A stretch of DNA of 64,000 bases. It comes from Scilla litardierei (Eukaryota; Streptophyta; Magnoliopsida; Asparagales; Asparagaceae). Shown piece after piece: positions 12,832 to 22,356 of the stretch; position 1 is the first letter of the stretch; the number at the start of each line of letters is the position of its first letter. The translations under genes were made by a program, and so were the position numbers. Under the pieces are notes generated by a model. It was not told where the DNA came from. It saw only the letters and a list, made by a program, of their open reading frames with translations, and did no database searches. The stretch covers positions 105,126,837 through 105,190,836 of the forward strand of contig CM061139.1 in assembly GCA_030789695.1 (NCBI GenBank), written 5' to 3'.

Positions 12832-14463
12832 ATGGCAAGAACGCGAATTCCGATCACTCCCTCTGGTGCATCTCCTATGTCCATAGAGCCACACCCTAGG
12901 AATCCTTCGAAACCCAAACACCGACCTAAACCAACCCAACCTTCATCGTCTTCGCCTCCTCTGAAGAAGCAGAGGACGGAGACCGCCAAACCCAGTAGAC
13001 GTTCTCAGTCTAGGAAGCCTACACTCCATACCCCCACTACACCTTCAGATTCTGACGCTGAGTTTAGACCCGAGGATGAGCCTGGCCATAATGAACCCAC
13101 TCCACCACCTCCTCCTAGGACTCGACAGCCTAAGGGAAAGGCCCTAATGTCAACAGGTGGTGTCGACATATCGTTGTGTCGCGACGACCCTATGTGTCTC
13201 GCAGCTTACAACCGTATTGAGCACTGCCCACTGTTATTGGAACACTTTGTTCAGTTTTCCGACTTCCTTGGCTTAGCAGATCTCCTATCCTATAGTGGGC
13301 TCCTAGACTACCTTCGCTTCGACCCTAAGGCGAACCCTCGACCCTATCCTCGCCTGGTCAAACTTTTCTATGCAAATCGTACCCGGGGCCACTACGATGA
13401 GAGCCACTCCATCGAGACTACCGTCTTGGGGACTCCTATAGTCCTCACGGCAGAAATCTTGGGGGAGTTGCTTGGTTGTTCGTCGTCTGGTCTCCTCCCG
13501 TCTGATATTTCTGTTGATGATATCTCTTCGTTGGATCAGTCCGTTCTCGCCGATATCTTCCATGTGATCCCTCCTGCTTTCAGTGGTGTCCCATCGAAGT
13601 CATTCAAACCGAATGCTTGGGTGCTCAATCTAATCCTGAAGTCGTGATTGCTTCCCAAGTACGGCTCATCATCTCTGCCATCCCAGCCCTTCCTCAAGTT
13701 GATTTACGCTCTTTTCTTGGGTTGCGAGATTAATTGGGCTCGCGTTATACTCGATAAGATGGACTCTTTCGAGTGTATTCGCAAGACCACGAAATCTGCA
13801 CATATCCCTTATCCTTGTCTGTTGACTTTGGTGTTTCGTCATTTCCACGTGCCTTTGCCTCCTGACGATGAGCGTCCACTTGGTCCTCCCCTGAACGCGA
13901 CGGCCGTAAAGAAATCTCTTGCGGCACTCCGTCACGTGTAGAGGACCACTCCTTCAGCTTCTCAGGGCACTTCTTCTGCAGCTGCTGCTCCTAGACCTCC
14001 TACCACACTTGAGAATCTCGCTCGTGACGTTCGTCGTCTCGAGTCTCGATATGCTCGTTCCAAGGAGATTCTGTGACGTATGGCTCGTGTTATAGGTGTT
14101 GAGGTTCCTCCTCCTGTTTCTGAGGACGAGGAGATGGATGATGAGGAGATCGATGAGCTCGTTGATTCTCTTGCTCGTGGCGCTGAGGCCACTCCTGCTG
14201 CTGCTACCACATTCGTTGCTGGTGCTGCCACTTCTTCAGGTCCTCCAGAGTCTTCTGCTCCAGTGGATGAGTCTAGTGTTGCTCCTGAGACGTCTGCTCC
14301 TATTGACGTCCCGGTTGGTGCCTCTGCCATTGAGCCTGTTGTTGATGTTTCCACTCCTGCCCCGACGATTGCGTCTGTTGACACACCACTCCTCCCAGCA
14401 GAGCCTGAGTCCACTCCTTCGACTGGACCTTCGGAGACTGCTAATCCTACCACGACTTCTTGA
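12832..14463 (+). pseudogene. Extra (post-pol, env-position) ORF of copia, three in-frame stops
   Basis: One frame of 544 codons from ATG 12832, interrupted by TGA 13645, TAG 13939 and TGA 14074. The first looks like CGA to TGA decay. The N-terminus is basic and rich in Pro/Ser/Lys (nuclear-type). Residues about 110-215 (GGVDISL..., RPYPRLVKLFYANRTRG, LGTPIVLTAEILGELLG) resemble the 'putative plant transposon protein' domain found in extra ORFs of plant retroelements. The C-terminal part is acidic, then Ala/Ser/Thr/Pro-rich. No signal peptide or clear membrane segment is seen, so calling it an envelope is not supported. Sireviruses often carry an ORF here; its function is unknown. Confidence 0.7.
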
Positions 14464-15064
14464 GAGTCTGTTTGGAGGACTCTCCGATGCTCCTTGGATG
14501 ATTCATCTTTTAGAGAGAGTTTTGGGTTAGGACAGGGTTGGTGGTGTTTTTCTGATATTTTTGGATGTGTTGATGTTTGATGTCGATGTTGTATCATTTT
14601 TGGATGTATGTTGATGCTGTTGATGTCGATGATGGATTGTGACTTTTTGATGTTGATATACTATGTGACATTTTGGTGTATGCGATGTACTTTGTGTCTT
14701 TGATGATATGGAGTCGATGTATCTTTTGGTTGTACTCATGTTGCTTCATATATATATATATATATATACATCGTTGTTCTCTTTTACTTCGTTGTGCACA
14801 TTTTATATTCGTTTTAAAGTCTACGATATTCGATTTCATCACTCGACGATAATGACTTGGTTAAAAAGAATTTATTTCTATGAAAACATAGAATTGTTTT
14901 CCATGCACTAATTTAACCAAAATGTTGAGATTGGAGAGCACGTTCCTTTTCTCAATAAGTGAATTTTATTCGGTATTGTGATGATTTCGTTTTTCGCTTT
15001 TGGATAATGGTCAATTTGGCACACCTTGATTTTCTTCGTGTATTTTTGTTTCTTGGTGTCTTTT
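14464..15064 (+). other. Copia 3' non-coding region, left of Tekay insertion
   Basis: TG/AT-rich DNA with a (TA) run at 14750-14768. No gene seen. The last five bases, CTTTT (15060-15064), are the Tekay target-site duplication. Confidence 0.7.
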
Positions 15065-16790
15065 TGTCACGACCCGCTTCCCTAAAATGGAGGCGAGACG
15101 TGAAAAGGTCCGCACGGGAGTGGAGCTGCGAAGCCCCAAACCCGATAAGCGTCAATAATACATAAGCAGGTCCCTGTAACCACAACAGAATAACAATAAT
15201 AACACAAGGAGAGACTGAAATAAAATCTCACATCTCATACATTGTCCAACAAGAAAATAAGTCCAACATCCAGAAAAGCCACCAGGCTAAAAGAAAGAGT
15301 CTAAGGCCCAGAACAAGGCCAACAAAAGCAACAACGACAAAACAAGGTATAGGTGCTACGCACCGATAACAAAACAACTGTCTAACAAAAGTAAAACACA
15401 ACGAAGACACTAGGACTGGTCCCCAGTGTCCACGTACTCCCCGTCAAACACAAGCTCGGGCTCGGCGTCAGCAAATACCTCGTCCTCAACAAGGTACTCA
15501 GGCTCAGGATCTAACATGTGTCACCCAAAAGAGTAAAGGGGCACATGTCAGCAAGTCTAAAAGACTTGAGCAAGGAAACTGAAAGTAAGGCTCTAGCAAC
15601 CTAGCAGTTTAGTATGCATGACATGGCAGTTATAACATGAGTGCACAATTAAAACATGGCAAGACAATTTGTACAAGAGAACAATCATCGGGACAAGACA
15701 AGACAAGACAAGAGTAGCCAAGCTACTATCAATCTCAATCGATTCACTATTCACGTTGTTTTGTAGATGTTTACGCCTTACAGCTGAATGGTTGCACATT
15801 CGCTGATTGGCCGCTTAACAACTACCCCAAACCCAAAGTTTACGCCTTACCACTGCAGTTGCTGATCGGGCAGACTCCCAGTTGATTGGTCGCTTAACTC
15901 TTACCCCCAATACCCACACGTAATGGAGCCAGGGTCCCCGCACATGAAGCTCAGCTAGTGAGCCTGGGGTTGCCCCGCACATGAGCTCGCATTCTTAAAC
16001 ATTTGGCGTAGGGGTGCACCTAGCCGGAAACACGCAATTCGGGCATTGGCTATCAACCAACACATGGCCCGCTTCTGGAACACGAGCCAGGAACACAAGC
16101 ATTGTAGCGAAGCTACGCAATCACAGAAACACTTAAAGAATGCAATGACATGACAATTAATTTGCGTACCGTTAATGGAAAGTAAACATGACATGGTAAT
16201 TGTGCAACATGCTAAATGTCGGAACTAGCTTCGTTGTCAAGCTAGTTCCCCAATTTGCGCCTAGGCGAGTATCATTTCGTCGCCTACCCTCTTTTACGCC
16301 TACAACAAGCAATGGCCTAAAACATGGCCTAAACCCTAAGTGGCAAGTTTCACTTGCCTAGCACCGGGGATGACGACAACTTCGTCACACGGAAGCCAAT
16401 CTACGGGGAAATCGCTGTTTTGGGGGAGCAATCAACAAACAACATGAAATTTTATTAGGGTTTCATAAAAATATAAATAGGTTATGAAAACAACGGTAGA
16501 TCGATTTCTTACCGAGAGGAGGCGGAAGAAACACTCCGGGGAACCCTAGGATCAGATCTGGAAAAGATTGGAGAAGTTTGGGGAAACTAGGGTTTTGGGG
16601 GATTTGGGGATTTTGATGGATTTGGTGAGATTTTGGGGGAGATGAGAGGTAGATAGAGTGGATGGATGGTTTGGATGATGGATTTAGGGCTTGGAATGAA
16701 GAAATGAAGCTTGGAGGAAGATGGGGGCTCAAGGGGGAAGATTTTAGGGTTTTGGGTCGTGTTGAGGAAGAAGAAAACGTTTGGGTTGGG

Positions 16791-16799
16791 TTTAAATAG
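16791..16799 (-). promoter_or_regulatory. TATA box of Tekay LTR
   Basis: CTATTTAAA on the minus strand, 44 bases downstream of the palindrome array in the sense direction. The copy in the other LTR is at 24083-24091. Confidence 0.55.
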
Positions 16800-16842
16800 G
16801 TTGGGCTGGCGGCTGCCCAGAAATTAGGGTTTCAACACTGGT

Positions 16843-17259
16843 TAGTCGGTCAAAGAGCAACCACTGACCGACTAGTTTGGCAACTAGTCGGTCGGTCGAC
16901 CAACGCAGACCGACTAAGTGCAAACAGTAACTCCTGAACGAAAATAGGATTTAGAGTTAGTCGGTCCATGAACAAATACTGACCGACTAGTTTAGCATCT
17001 AGTCGGTCGATGAACGTTCTTAGACCGACTAAGAGTAAACAGTAACTCAACTAAAATTAAGATGATGTGTTAGTCGGTTAAAGAAGCATTGCTGACCGAC
17101 TAGTTTGCAACCTAGTCGGTCAACCAACGTTCTTAGACCGACTAACGATAAACAGTAACTCCTGAGAAATTTAGAAAGTTAACTAGTTGGTCCAAGAAGG
17201 ATTTCCGACCGACTGGATCGTCATCTAGTCGGTCGGTGCCCCTTCTTATACCGGCTAAT
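16843..17259 (-). repeat. Palindrome array in Tekay U3, homologous to the copia array
   Basis: Four units with the same four half-site design as the copia LTR. Minus-strand bases 17159-17127 are identical over 33 nt to copia 5418-5450, including non-palindromic flanks (GTTACTGTTTATCG). The array lies in the same orientation relative to transcription and at the same distance from the TATA box as in copia. The second copy is at 24135-24551. Confidence 0.88.
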
Positions 17260-17528
17260 GAGCACAAAAAGTACCGATACGGAGCGCGGGGCCCCGGGAT
17301 CGATTCCTAAGACTCCTAGGCTTGATCTAATAGTTAGATACGACCGTTATGAAGCCCGTCACGAATGACACACTTCGAAATCGACGATCCTAAGGAAGAA
17401 ACGAGAAAATACGACGAATCGATCGAAAATGAAAGCTACGGAGACGAAAACCACACATGATGAGAAAAATCCACCAAAACATATATTATATTATAATAAA
17501 TCCAGATACATGAAAAGCAGTCGTTACA

Positions 17529-17545
17529 TCCTCCCCAACTTAAGA
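17529..17545 (-). promoter_or_regulatory. Polypurine tract of Tekay element
   Basis: CTTAAGTTGGGGAGGA on the minus strand directly abuts the 3' LTR start. Confidence 0.85.
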
Positions 17546-17574
17546 AAAATTCCGTCCTCGGAATTTTCAAATAC

Positions 17575-18477
17575 TCACGAGTCCGGAAACAAAAGTGGGA
17601 AACGCTCTCGCATCTCATCCTCATTCTCCCAAGTAGACTCTCCAGGTGAGCCGTGTCGCCACATCACCCTCACCAGATTGACAATCTTGTTCCGAAGCGA
17701 TTTCTGACGCCTGTCCAGAATCTGCACTGGATGCTGGTCATACGTCATATCGGGGCGAACGGTAATCTCCGAAAAATCTACCGCATGAGACGGATCGCTA
17801 ATGTATCGACGAAGCTGCGACACATGGAAAACATTGTGAACTCCTTCCAAAGATGGCGGCAAGGCCAAGCGATAAGCTACCTCGCCAACCCTATCCAAAA
17901 TGTCAAACGGTCCAATGTATCGCGGGCTCAACTTCCCACGCTTCCCGAAACGAATCACACCACGATTCGGGGAAATCTTCAAGAACACATGGTCGCCCGG
18001 CTGAAACTCTAAAGGACGACGTTTAGCATCCGCCCAATGCTTAAAACGGTCCTGAGCAATCCTCAACCTCTCCCAAATATTCCTGACGATATCCACGGCC
18101 TCCACGATCATCTCAGGTCCCAACAACTCCCGATCACCAACGTCATCCCAACTCAATGGCGATCGACATTTCCTCCCATAAAGAGCGGCGAAAGGCGCCA
18201 TGCCAATACTCGCCTGGAAGCTGTTGTTGTAAGAGAACTCCACCAAATGTAGATGGTCCTCCCACGAACCCTTGAAATCCAACATGCACGCCCTCAGCAT
18301 GTTCTCCAAAATCTGAATCGTCCTCTCGGACTGGCCATCCGTCTGCGGATGGTACGCCGTGCTGAAACTCAGACGCGTACCCAAGCTCTTCTGCAAACTC
18401 TGCCAAAACTGAGATGTGAACCTCGTGTCTCTGTCAGACACGATACTCATGGGGACTCCATGAAGTTGCACCACCTC
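17575..18477 (-). CDS. Tekay gag-pol, third exon: integrase core and chromodomain-like tail
   Basis: Open from the proposed splice acceptor at 18478 to the stop at 17575 (301 codons). It holds the second and third catalytic residues of integrase ([18 protein letters not shown]-type YHPQTDGQSERTIQ), the GPY/F-like region (KLSPRYIGPFDILDRVG) and a C-terminal chromodomain-like stretch (PVQILDRRQKSLRNKI, LVRVMW, ESTWENEDEMRERFP) typical of Tekay chromoviruses, which steers insertion toward heterochromatin. An ATG at 18483 lies inside the intron, but the segment starts at the D2 half of the integrase core, so it makes sense only as part of the larger polyprotein. No internal stop. Confidence 0.88.
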   Translation of the reverse strand, partial: EVVQLHGVPMSIVSDRDTRFTSQFWQSLQKSLGTRLSFSTAYHPQTDGQSERTIQILENMLRACMLDFKGSWEDHLHLVEFSYNNSFQASIGMAPFAALYGRKCRSPLSWDDVGDRELLGPEMIVEAVDIVRNIWERLRIAQDRFKHWADAKRRPLEFQPGDHVFLKISPNRGVIRFGKRGKLSPRYIGPFDILDRVGEVAYRLALPPSLEGVHNVFHVSQLRRYISDPSHAVDFSEITVRPDMTYDQHPVQILDRRQKSLRNKIVNLVRVMWRHGSPGESTWENEDEMRERFPLLFPDS

Positions 18478-18548
18478 CTGCACGATTCACGTCACATCAC
18501 TATCCAAACTAGGAAAAGGAAATAAAACGGAGAGTAAAAGAATTTTAC
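18478..18548 (-). other. Putative intron 2 of Tekay gag-pol (inside integrase)
   Basis: 71 nt, from GAG|GTAAAATTC to TCGTGCAG|GAG on the minus strand, T-rich in the middle. Unspliced, the frame stops 17 codons after the donor. Spliced, it passes from the codons for RRYMEV-type sequence straight into EVVQLHGVP without a break. The decayed relative has a 69-nt counterpart at 44600-44532. Confidence 0.7.
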
Positions 18549-20968
18549 CTCCATATATCTCCTCGCTAGCGCCTCAGTGGACTGTCCCACTCGGAACGGA
18601 ATAAAGTGCGCAGATTTGGTCAATCGATCTACGATCACCCAAATCGCGTCATTCTGCTTCGGACTCCGAGGTAGTCCAGTCACGAAATCCATAGTGATGT
18701 GTTGCCACTTCCACTCCGGAATCGGAAGCGGTTGTAGCAACCCGGCCGTACGCTGATGCTCCGCCTTCACTTGCTGGCAAACCAAGCACTTGGCTACACT
18801 CCGAGCCACGCTCCTCTTCATGCCATGCCACCAATAATTCAGACGAAGATCCTGGTACATCTTGGTGCCACCAGGATGCACAGAATACGGCGAACTGTGT
18901 GCCTCCACCATCAATTCCTCTCTGATATCCCCAGCCGGCACACACAACCTGGCTCCGAACCTCAGCGAGCCATCCTCATGAATCAAAAAGTCTGTCCGCA
19001 GACCGGCTTCCACCTGCTCCCGAATCTTCACCAGCTTCGGATCCTCGGCCTGGCCAGCCCTAATCCGATCCACGATCGTCGACTGTACCTGCATGTACAT
19101 CAACGAAGAAGCCTCCCCAGGAAGAACAATCTCCACGCCAGACCCACAAAAATCCTGCTGCAATCTCCACTGCGAGGTCAAAATCAACACCGCTGGAAGC
19201 CTACTCAAAGCATCCGGAACCACATTCACCTTGCCAGGGTGAAACTGCAAATCAATATCATAATCCGCCATAAGCTCCAACCATCGACGTTGTCGCATGT
19301 TAAGCTCCTTCTGAGTGAAAATATACTTCAAGCTTTTGTGATCGGTGAAAATCTTCACTTTCTCACTCAGCAGGAAGTGCCTCCAAATCTTAAGAGCAAA
19401 CACAACGGCAGCCAACTCCAAATCATGCGTCGGATAATTCTTCTCATGAACCTTAAGCTGACGAGACGCATACGCCACAATATGCCCATGCTGATGCAAC
19501 ACACAACCGAGACCCTTGCCAGAAGCATCGCAAAAGATCTCAAATCCACCGCTGCGATCAGGCACGACAAGAATAGGGGCAGTCGTCAACCTCTCCTTCA
19601 GAATACCAAAAGCACCCTCACAATCACCCGACCAAACAAAAGCAACATCCTTCCGAGTCAACCTGGTCATCGGCTCAGCAATACGAGAAAAGTCCTTAAT
19701 TAAACGCCGATAGTAACCAGCAAGTCCAAGGAAACTCCGAATCTCAGACGCTGACGACGGAACAGGCCACTCTCTGATGGCCCTAATCTTCTCGGGATCC
19801 ACTGAAATACCATCTCCAGTCACCACATGCCCGAGAAAAGCAACTCTATCCAGCCAAAACTCGCACTTCGAAAACTTAGCATACAACCGATGCTTCCTCA
19901 AAATCTCCAACACCGTCCTTAAGTGCGAGGCATGCTCTTCCTCCGACTTCGAATAGATCAGAATGTCGTCAATAAAGATAACGACAAACTTATCCAAAAA
20001 GTCGTAGAAAATCAGGTTCATCAGATTCATGAAAACTGCGGGCGCGTTAGTTACGCCGAAAGGCATAACCACGAACTCATAGTGTCCATACTTCGTCCTG
20101 AACGCTGTCTTCGGAACATCATCCTTCTTCACCTTCAACTGATGGTAACCACTCCTCAAATCCAATTTAGAAAACACCCTCGAACCTCCAAGCTGATCAA
20201 AAATATCATCGATGCGAGGCAACGTGTATTTATTCTTAATGGTCACCGCATTCAACTCCCGATAGTCCACGCACATGCGACGCGAACCATCCTTCTTCTT
20301 AACCAGCAACACCGGTGCTCCCCACGGAGACACGCTAGGATTAATATAACCCTTCTGCAAAAGCTCATCCAACTGCTTCCGCAACTCTTCCAATTCTGCA
20401 GGTGCCATACGATACGGCGCCTTCGAAATCGGCTGCGCACCTGGAACGAGATCAATAGAAAATTCCAAAGCCCGATCAGGTGGCAAACCAGACATCTCCT
20501 CGGGGAAGACGTCGCCGAAATCTCGCACCACAGCTGGCCACTCCAGCTCCATCTGCATAGCCACAGCCTCCACCGGCCTGGCCCGAAATCTGACAGGACC
20601 AAGCGAACTGCTACCACGACTGAACTCAAATACTGGATGTCTGGGAATCTCGAACACCACCTTCTTCCTCCTGCAGTCAATCGTAGCATAGAAGCTCGCA
20701 AGCCAGTCCATCCCAAGAACTGCATCATAGTTGATGATGTCGTGGACAATGAAATCAGCGAAAAGCTCATGTCCACAGACCACCAACGAGCAAGAATTGC
20801 AACCACGATGCACCGAGACCACACCATTCCCTGTAACGATATTCCAACTCTTTGGAAGAGGGGACGTCGACAAGGAATGCCTCTCCACGAAGCTCCGAGA
20901 AATAATGCACATTGATGCACCAGAGTCAAAGAGGACTCGTGCAGGAAATGTGCACACCAAAACCACAC
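18549..20968 (-). CDS. Tekay gag-pol, second exon: protease, RT, RNase H, integrase N-terminus
   Basis: Protease [13 protein letters not shown] (active-site DSG) is near the start. RT follows ([49 protein letters not shown]) with catalytic FIDDILIYS near 19960. RNase H has [27 protein letters not shown] and [11 protein letters not shown]. The integrase HHCC finger ([21 protein letters not shown]) and first catalytic Asp ([10 protein letters not shown]) complete the exon. The frame is open over the full 2,420 nt, and an ATG (20990) lies 22 nt upstream inside intron 1. All catalytic residues checked are present. The enzymes copy the element RNA to DNA in cytoplasmic particles and integrate it in the nucleus. 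Confidence 0.92.
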
Positions 20969-21081
20969 CTAACAAACAATTAACAATCAAACCCTAGTCT
21001 AGCAAACAACCACGTTCAAGCAAACAACACAATCTAATAATCAAAACCAGCTAGGAAAGTAACAGCTAGATTGAGGATTAC
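20969..21081 (-). other. Putative intron 1 of Tekay gag-pol (gag/protease junction)
   Basis: 113 nt, from GCAG|GTAATCC to TTGTTAG|GTGTGG on the minus strand, T-rich before the acceptor. Unspliced, Gag ends at 21041, 13 codons after the donor. Spliced, the codons join in phase (GCA GGT GTG). With intron 2 also removed, the coding length is 1132+2420+903 = 4455 nt, exactly 1,485 codons including the stop. The decayed relative has an 87-nt counterpart at 47110-47024. Confidence 0.7.
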
Positions 21082-22213
21082 CTGCGATAACCTCATCCAC
21101 AGCCTCGCTCTCCACAGCGGTCATCAGAAAAGCCTGCCTCCTCGGTGGAACAGCCTGCCGAAAAGCATGCCCCTGCGGAACAAGAGCTGCTCCACGGCCA
21201 GCAGGAACAGACGCTCGCTGCTGCAACGGCTGTGCTGTAACAGGAGCCCTTCGCAGCTGATTCGCATGCCGACAATCCTTCGCGGCATGAGAAGCATCAC
21301 CGCAAACCAGACACTGGCCCAAAAACTTCCGACACTGATCCTTGACGTGGCCAGGCTTGCCGCAGAAATGGCAAAACTTCAGAATAGGCCCTCCTGGCCT
21401 CTTAAACTGAGCAGACTGATTAGGCCTGAATCCATGTCTAACCACAGCTCTCGCCTGCTCCACAGGCCTCTTCCCAGTACCAATAACAGACCCCCTCCTC
21501 TGGTTCACGAGCAGCTCCCGCCTCTTTGCTGCTACCAGAACCTTCTGATAAGACTCCCGGTCAGAGGAGGTCACAAAACTCTGGAGCTCCGAAGCAAGCC
21601 CCTGCAGGAACCTCTGAGCCTTCTCCTCAGCGTCCTGCACCATCTTTGGTGCAAACCGACTCAGCCTCATGAACTCTTGGTGATATAGGTCCACCGACGA
21701 GTTCCCTTGCTTCAAATCGATAAAACGCTGCAGCATCTCTTCCCTGGCAGCCTTCGGGAAGAACTCACCCTCAAATCTAGCCTTGAAGGTAGCCCAAGCT
21801 ATCGGCTCCACCAACAACTTCTCTTCCGCATCCCACCAATTCCGAGCATTATCCTCGAGTTGCCTCTTCGCCAAATCAACCCATCCAGCCGGGGCGATCT
21901 TGGCCATCTTCAGATTGTCCTCGATGTTCCGAATCAATTCATCGGCAGCCAGAGGACCCTCAGACCCATCAAAATATGCGGGACCCAGCTCCCGAAATTG
22001 CTTCGCTCCTGGCTCAGAGCGAGGGGCATCCGGAAGAGCCTGGGCAGCTCGAGCAAGTGGAGCATTCTGGACTTGCAGAAGCACGCCCTGCTGCACTTGC
22101 ATCATCTGGAGCATCATCCGCATCATCTCACCGCTGGTGGGTTCCCGCTCAGGCTCCTCATCACGAGGGATCGCGCCACTACCCCCACCACGGGTGAAAC
22201 GTATTCCTGCCAT
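21082..22213 (-). CDS. Tekay gag (first exon of gag-pol)
   Basis: ATG 22213 lies about 120 nt after the PBS. Unspliced it gives a 390-residue Gag ending at 21041; spliced it continues into pol. N-terminal part: acidic, with Met/Gln-rich helices (EMMRMMLQMMQVQQG). Middle: retrotransposon Gag domain (GPAYFDGSEGPLAADELI, NARNWWDAEEK, FKARFEGEFFPKAAREEM, FIDLKQGNSSVDLYHQEFMRL). C-terminal part: two zinc knuckles (CHFCGKPGHVKDQC and CLVCGDASHAAKDC), where one is more usual. It forms the particle and binds genomic RNA. No stop or frameshift inside. Confidence 0.92.
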
Positions 22214-22329
22214 CTAGTGACACAGAAAACGAATCAGATTAGACTCATAGCTCATGACTCGGACGTCGAACTTAGTTTATTGGACATTCTAATATTATTA
22301 TCGCTATTCCAAAAATCGCAGTTACAGAA

Positions 22330-22348
22330 AGACCTGCATGGGCCACCA
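22330..22348 (-). promoter_or_regulatory. Tekay PBS, apparently tRNA-Ile(AAU) type
   Basis: TGGTGGCCCATGCAGGTCT on the minus strand, 8 nt after the 5' LTR end. Its complement ends GGGCCACCA, as expected for a tRNA 3' end with A73-CCA, and agrees with the plant tRNA-Ile(AAU) 3' end as I recall it. Tekay elements commonly use initiator tRNA-Met. The same site is present at 48309-48326, 40734-40751 and 50178-50195. Confidence 0.65.
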
Positions 22349-22356
22349 ACAAAACC

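Larger units (their letters stand above)
15065..17528 (-). repeat. 3' LTR of Tekay element
   Basis: Read on the minus strand it starts TGTAACGACTGC and ends CGGGTCGTGACA. The sense-strand order is palindrome array (17259-16843), TATA-like CTATTTAAA (16799-16791), then a CT/AG-rich leader with CCCTAAAA boxes. Small open frames inside it are not credible genes. Confidence 0.93.

Noticed and set aside
12832..14463. Envelope protein for the extra copia ORF
   Set aside because: No signal peptide, membrane anchor or fusion-type segment is visible, and the recognisable part resembles a plant transposon-associated domain instead.
13962..14597. 211-codon minus-strand frame over the extra copia ORF
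   Set aside because: Low-complexity Thr/Ser/Gly/Ala mirror of the Ala/Ser/Thr-rich plus-strand frame.
15228..15410. Small minus-strand frames repeated at 15228-15410 and 22520-22702
   Set aside because: They are identical only because they lie in the two LTRs; no start context or domain supports them.
18756..20915. Long plus-strand open frames (315 and 330 codons) across the Tekay pol
   Set aside because: They are antisense shadows of the conserved RT/RNase H/protease frame; composition is Arg/His/Leu-rich and no domain is seen.
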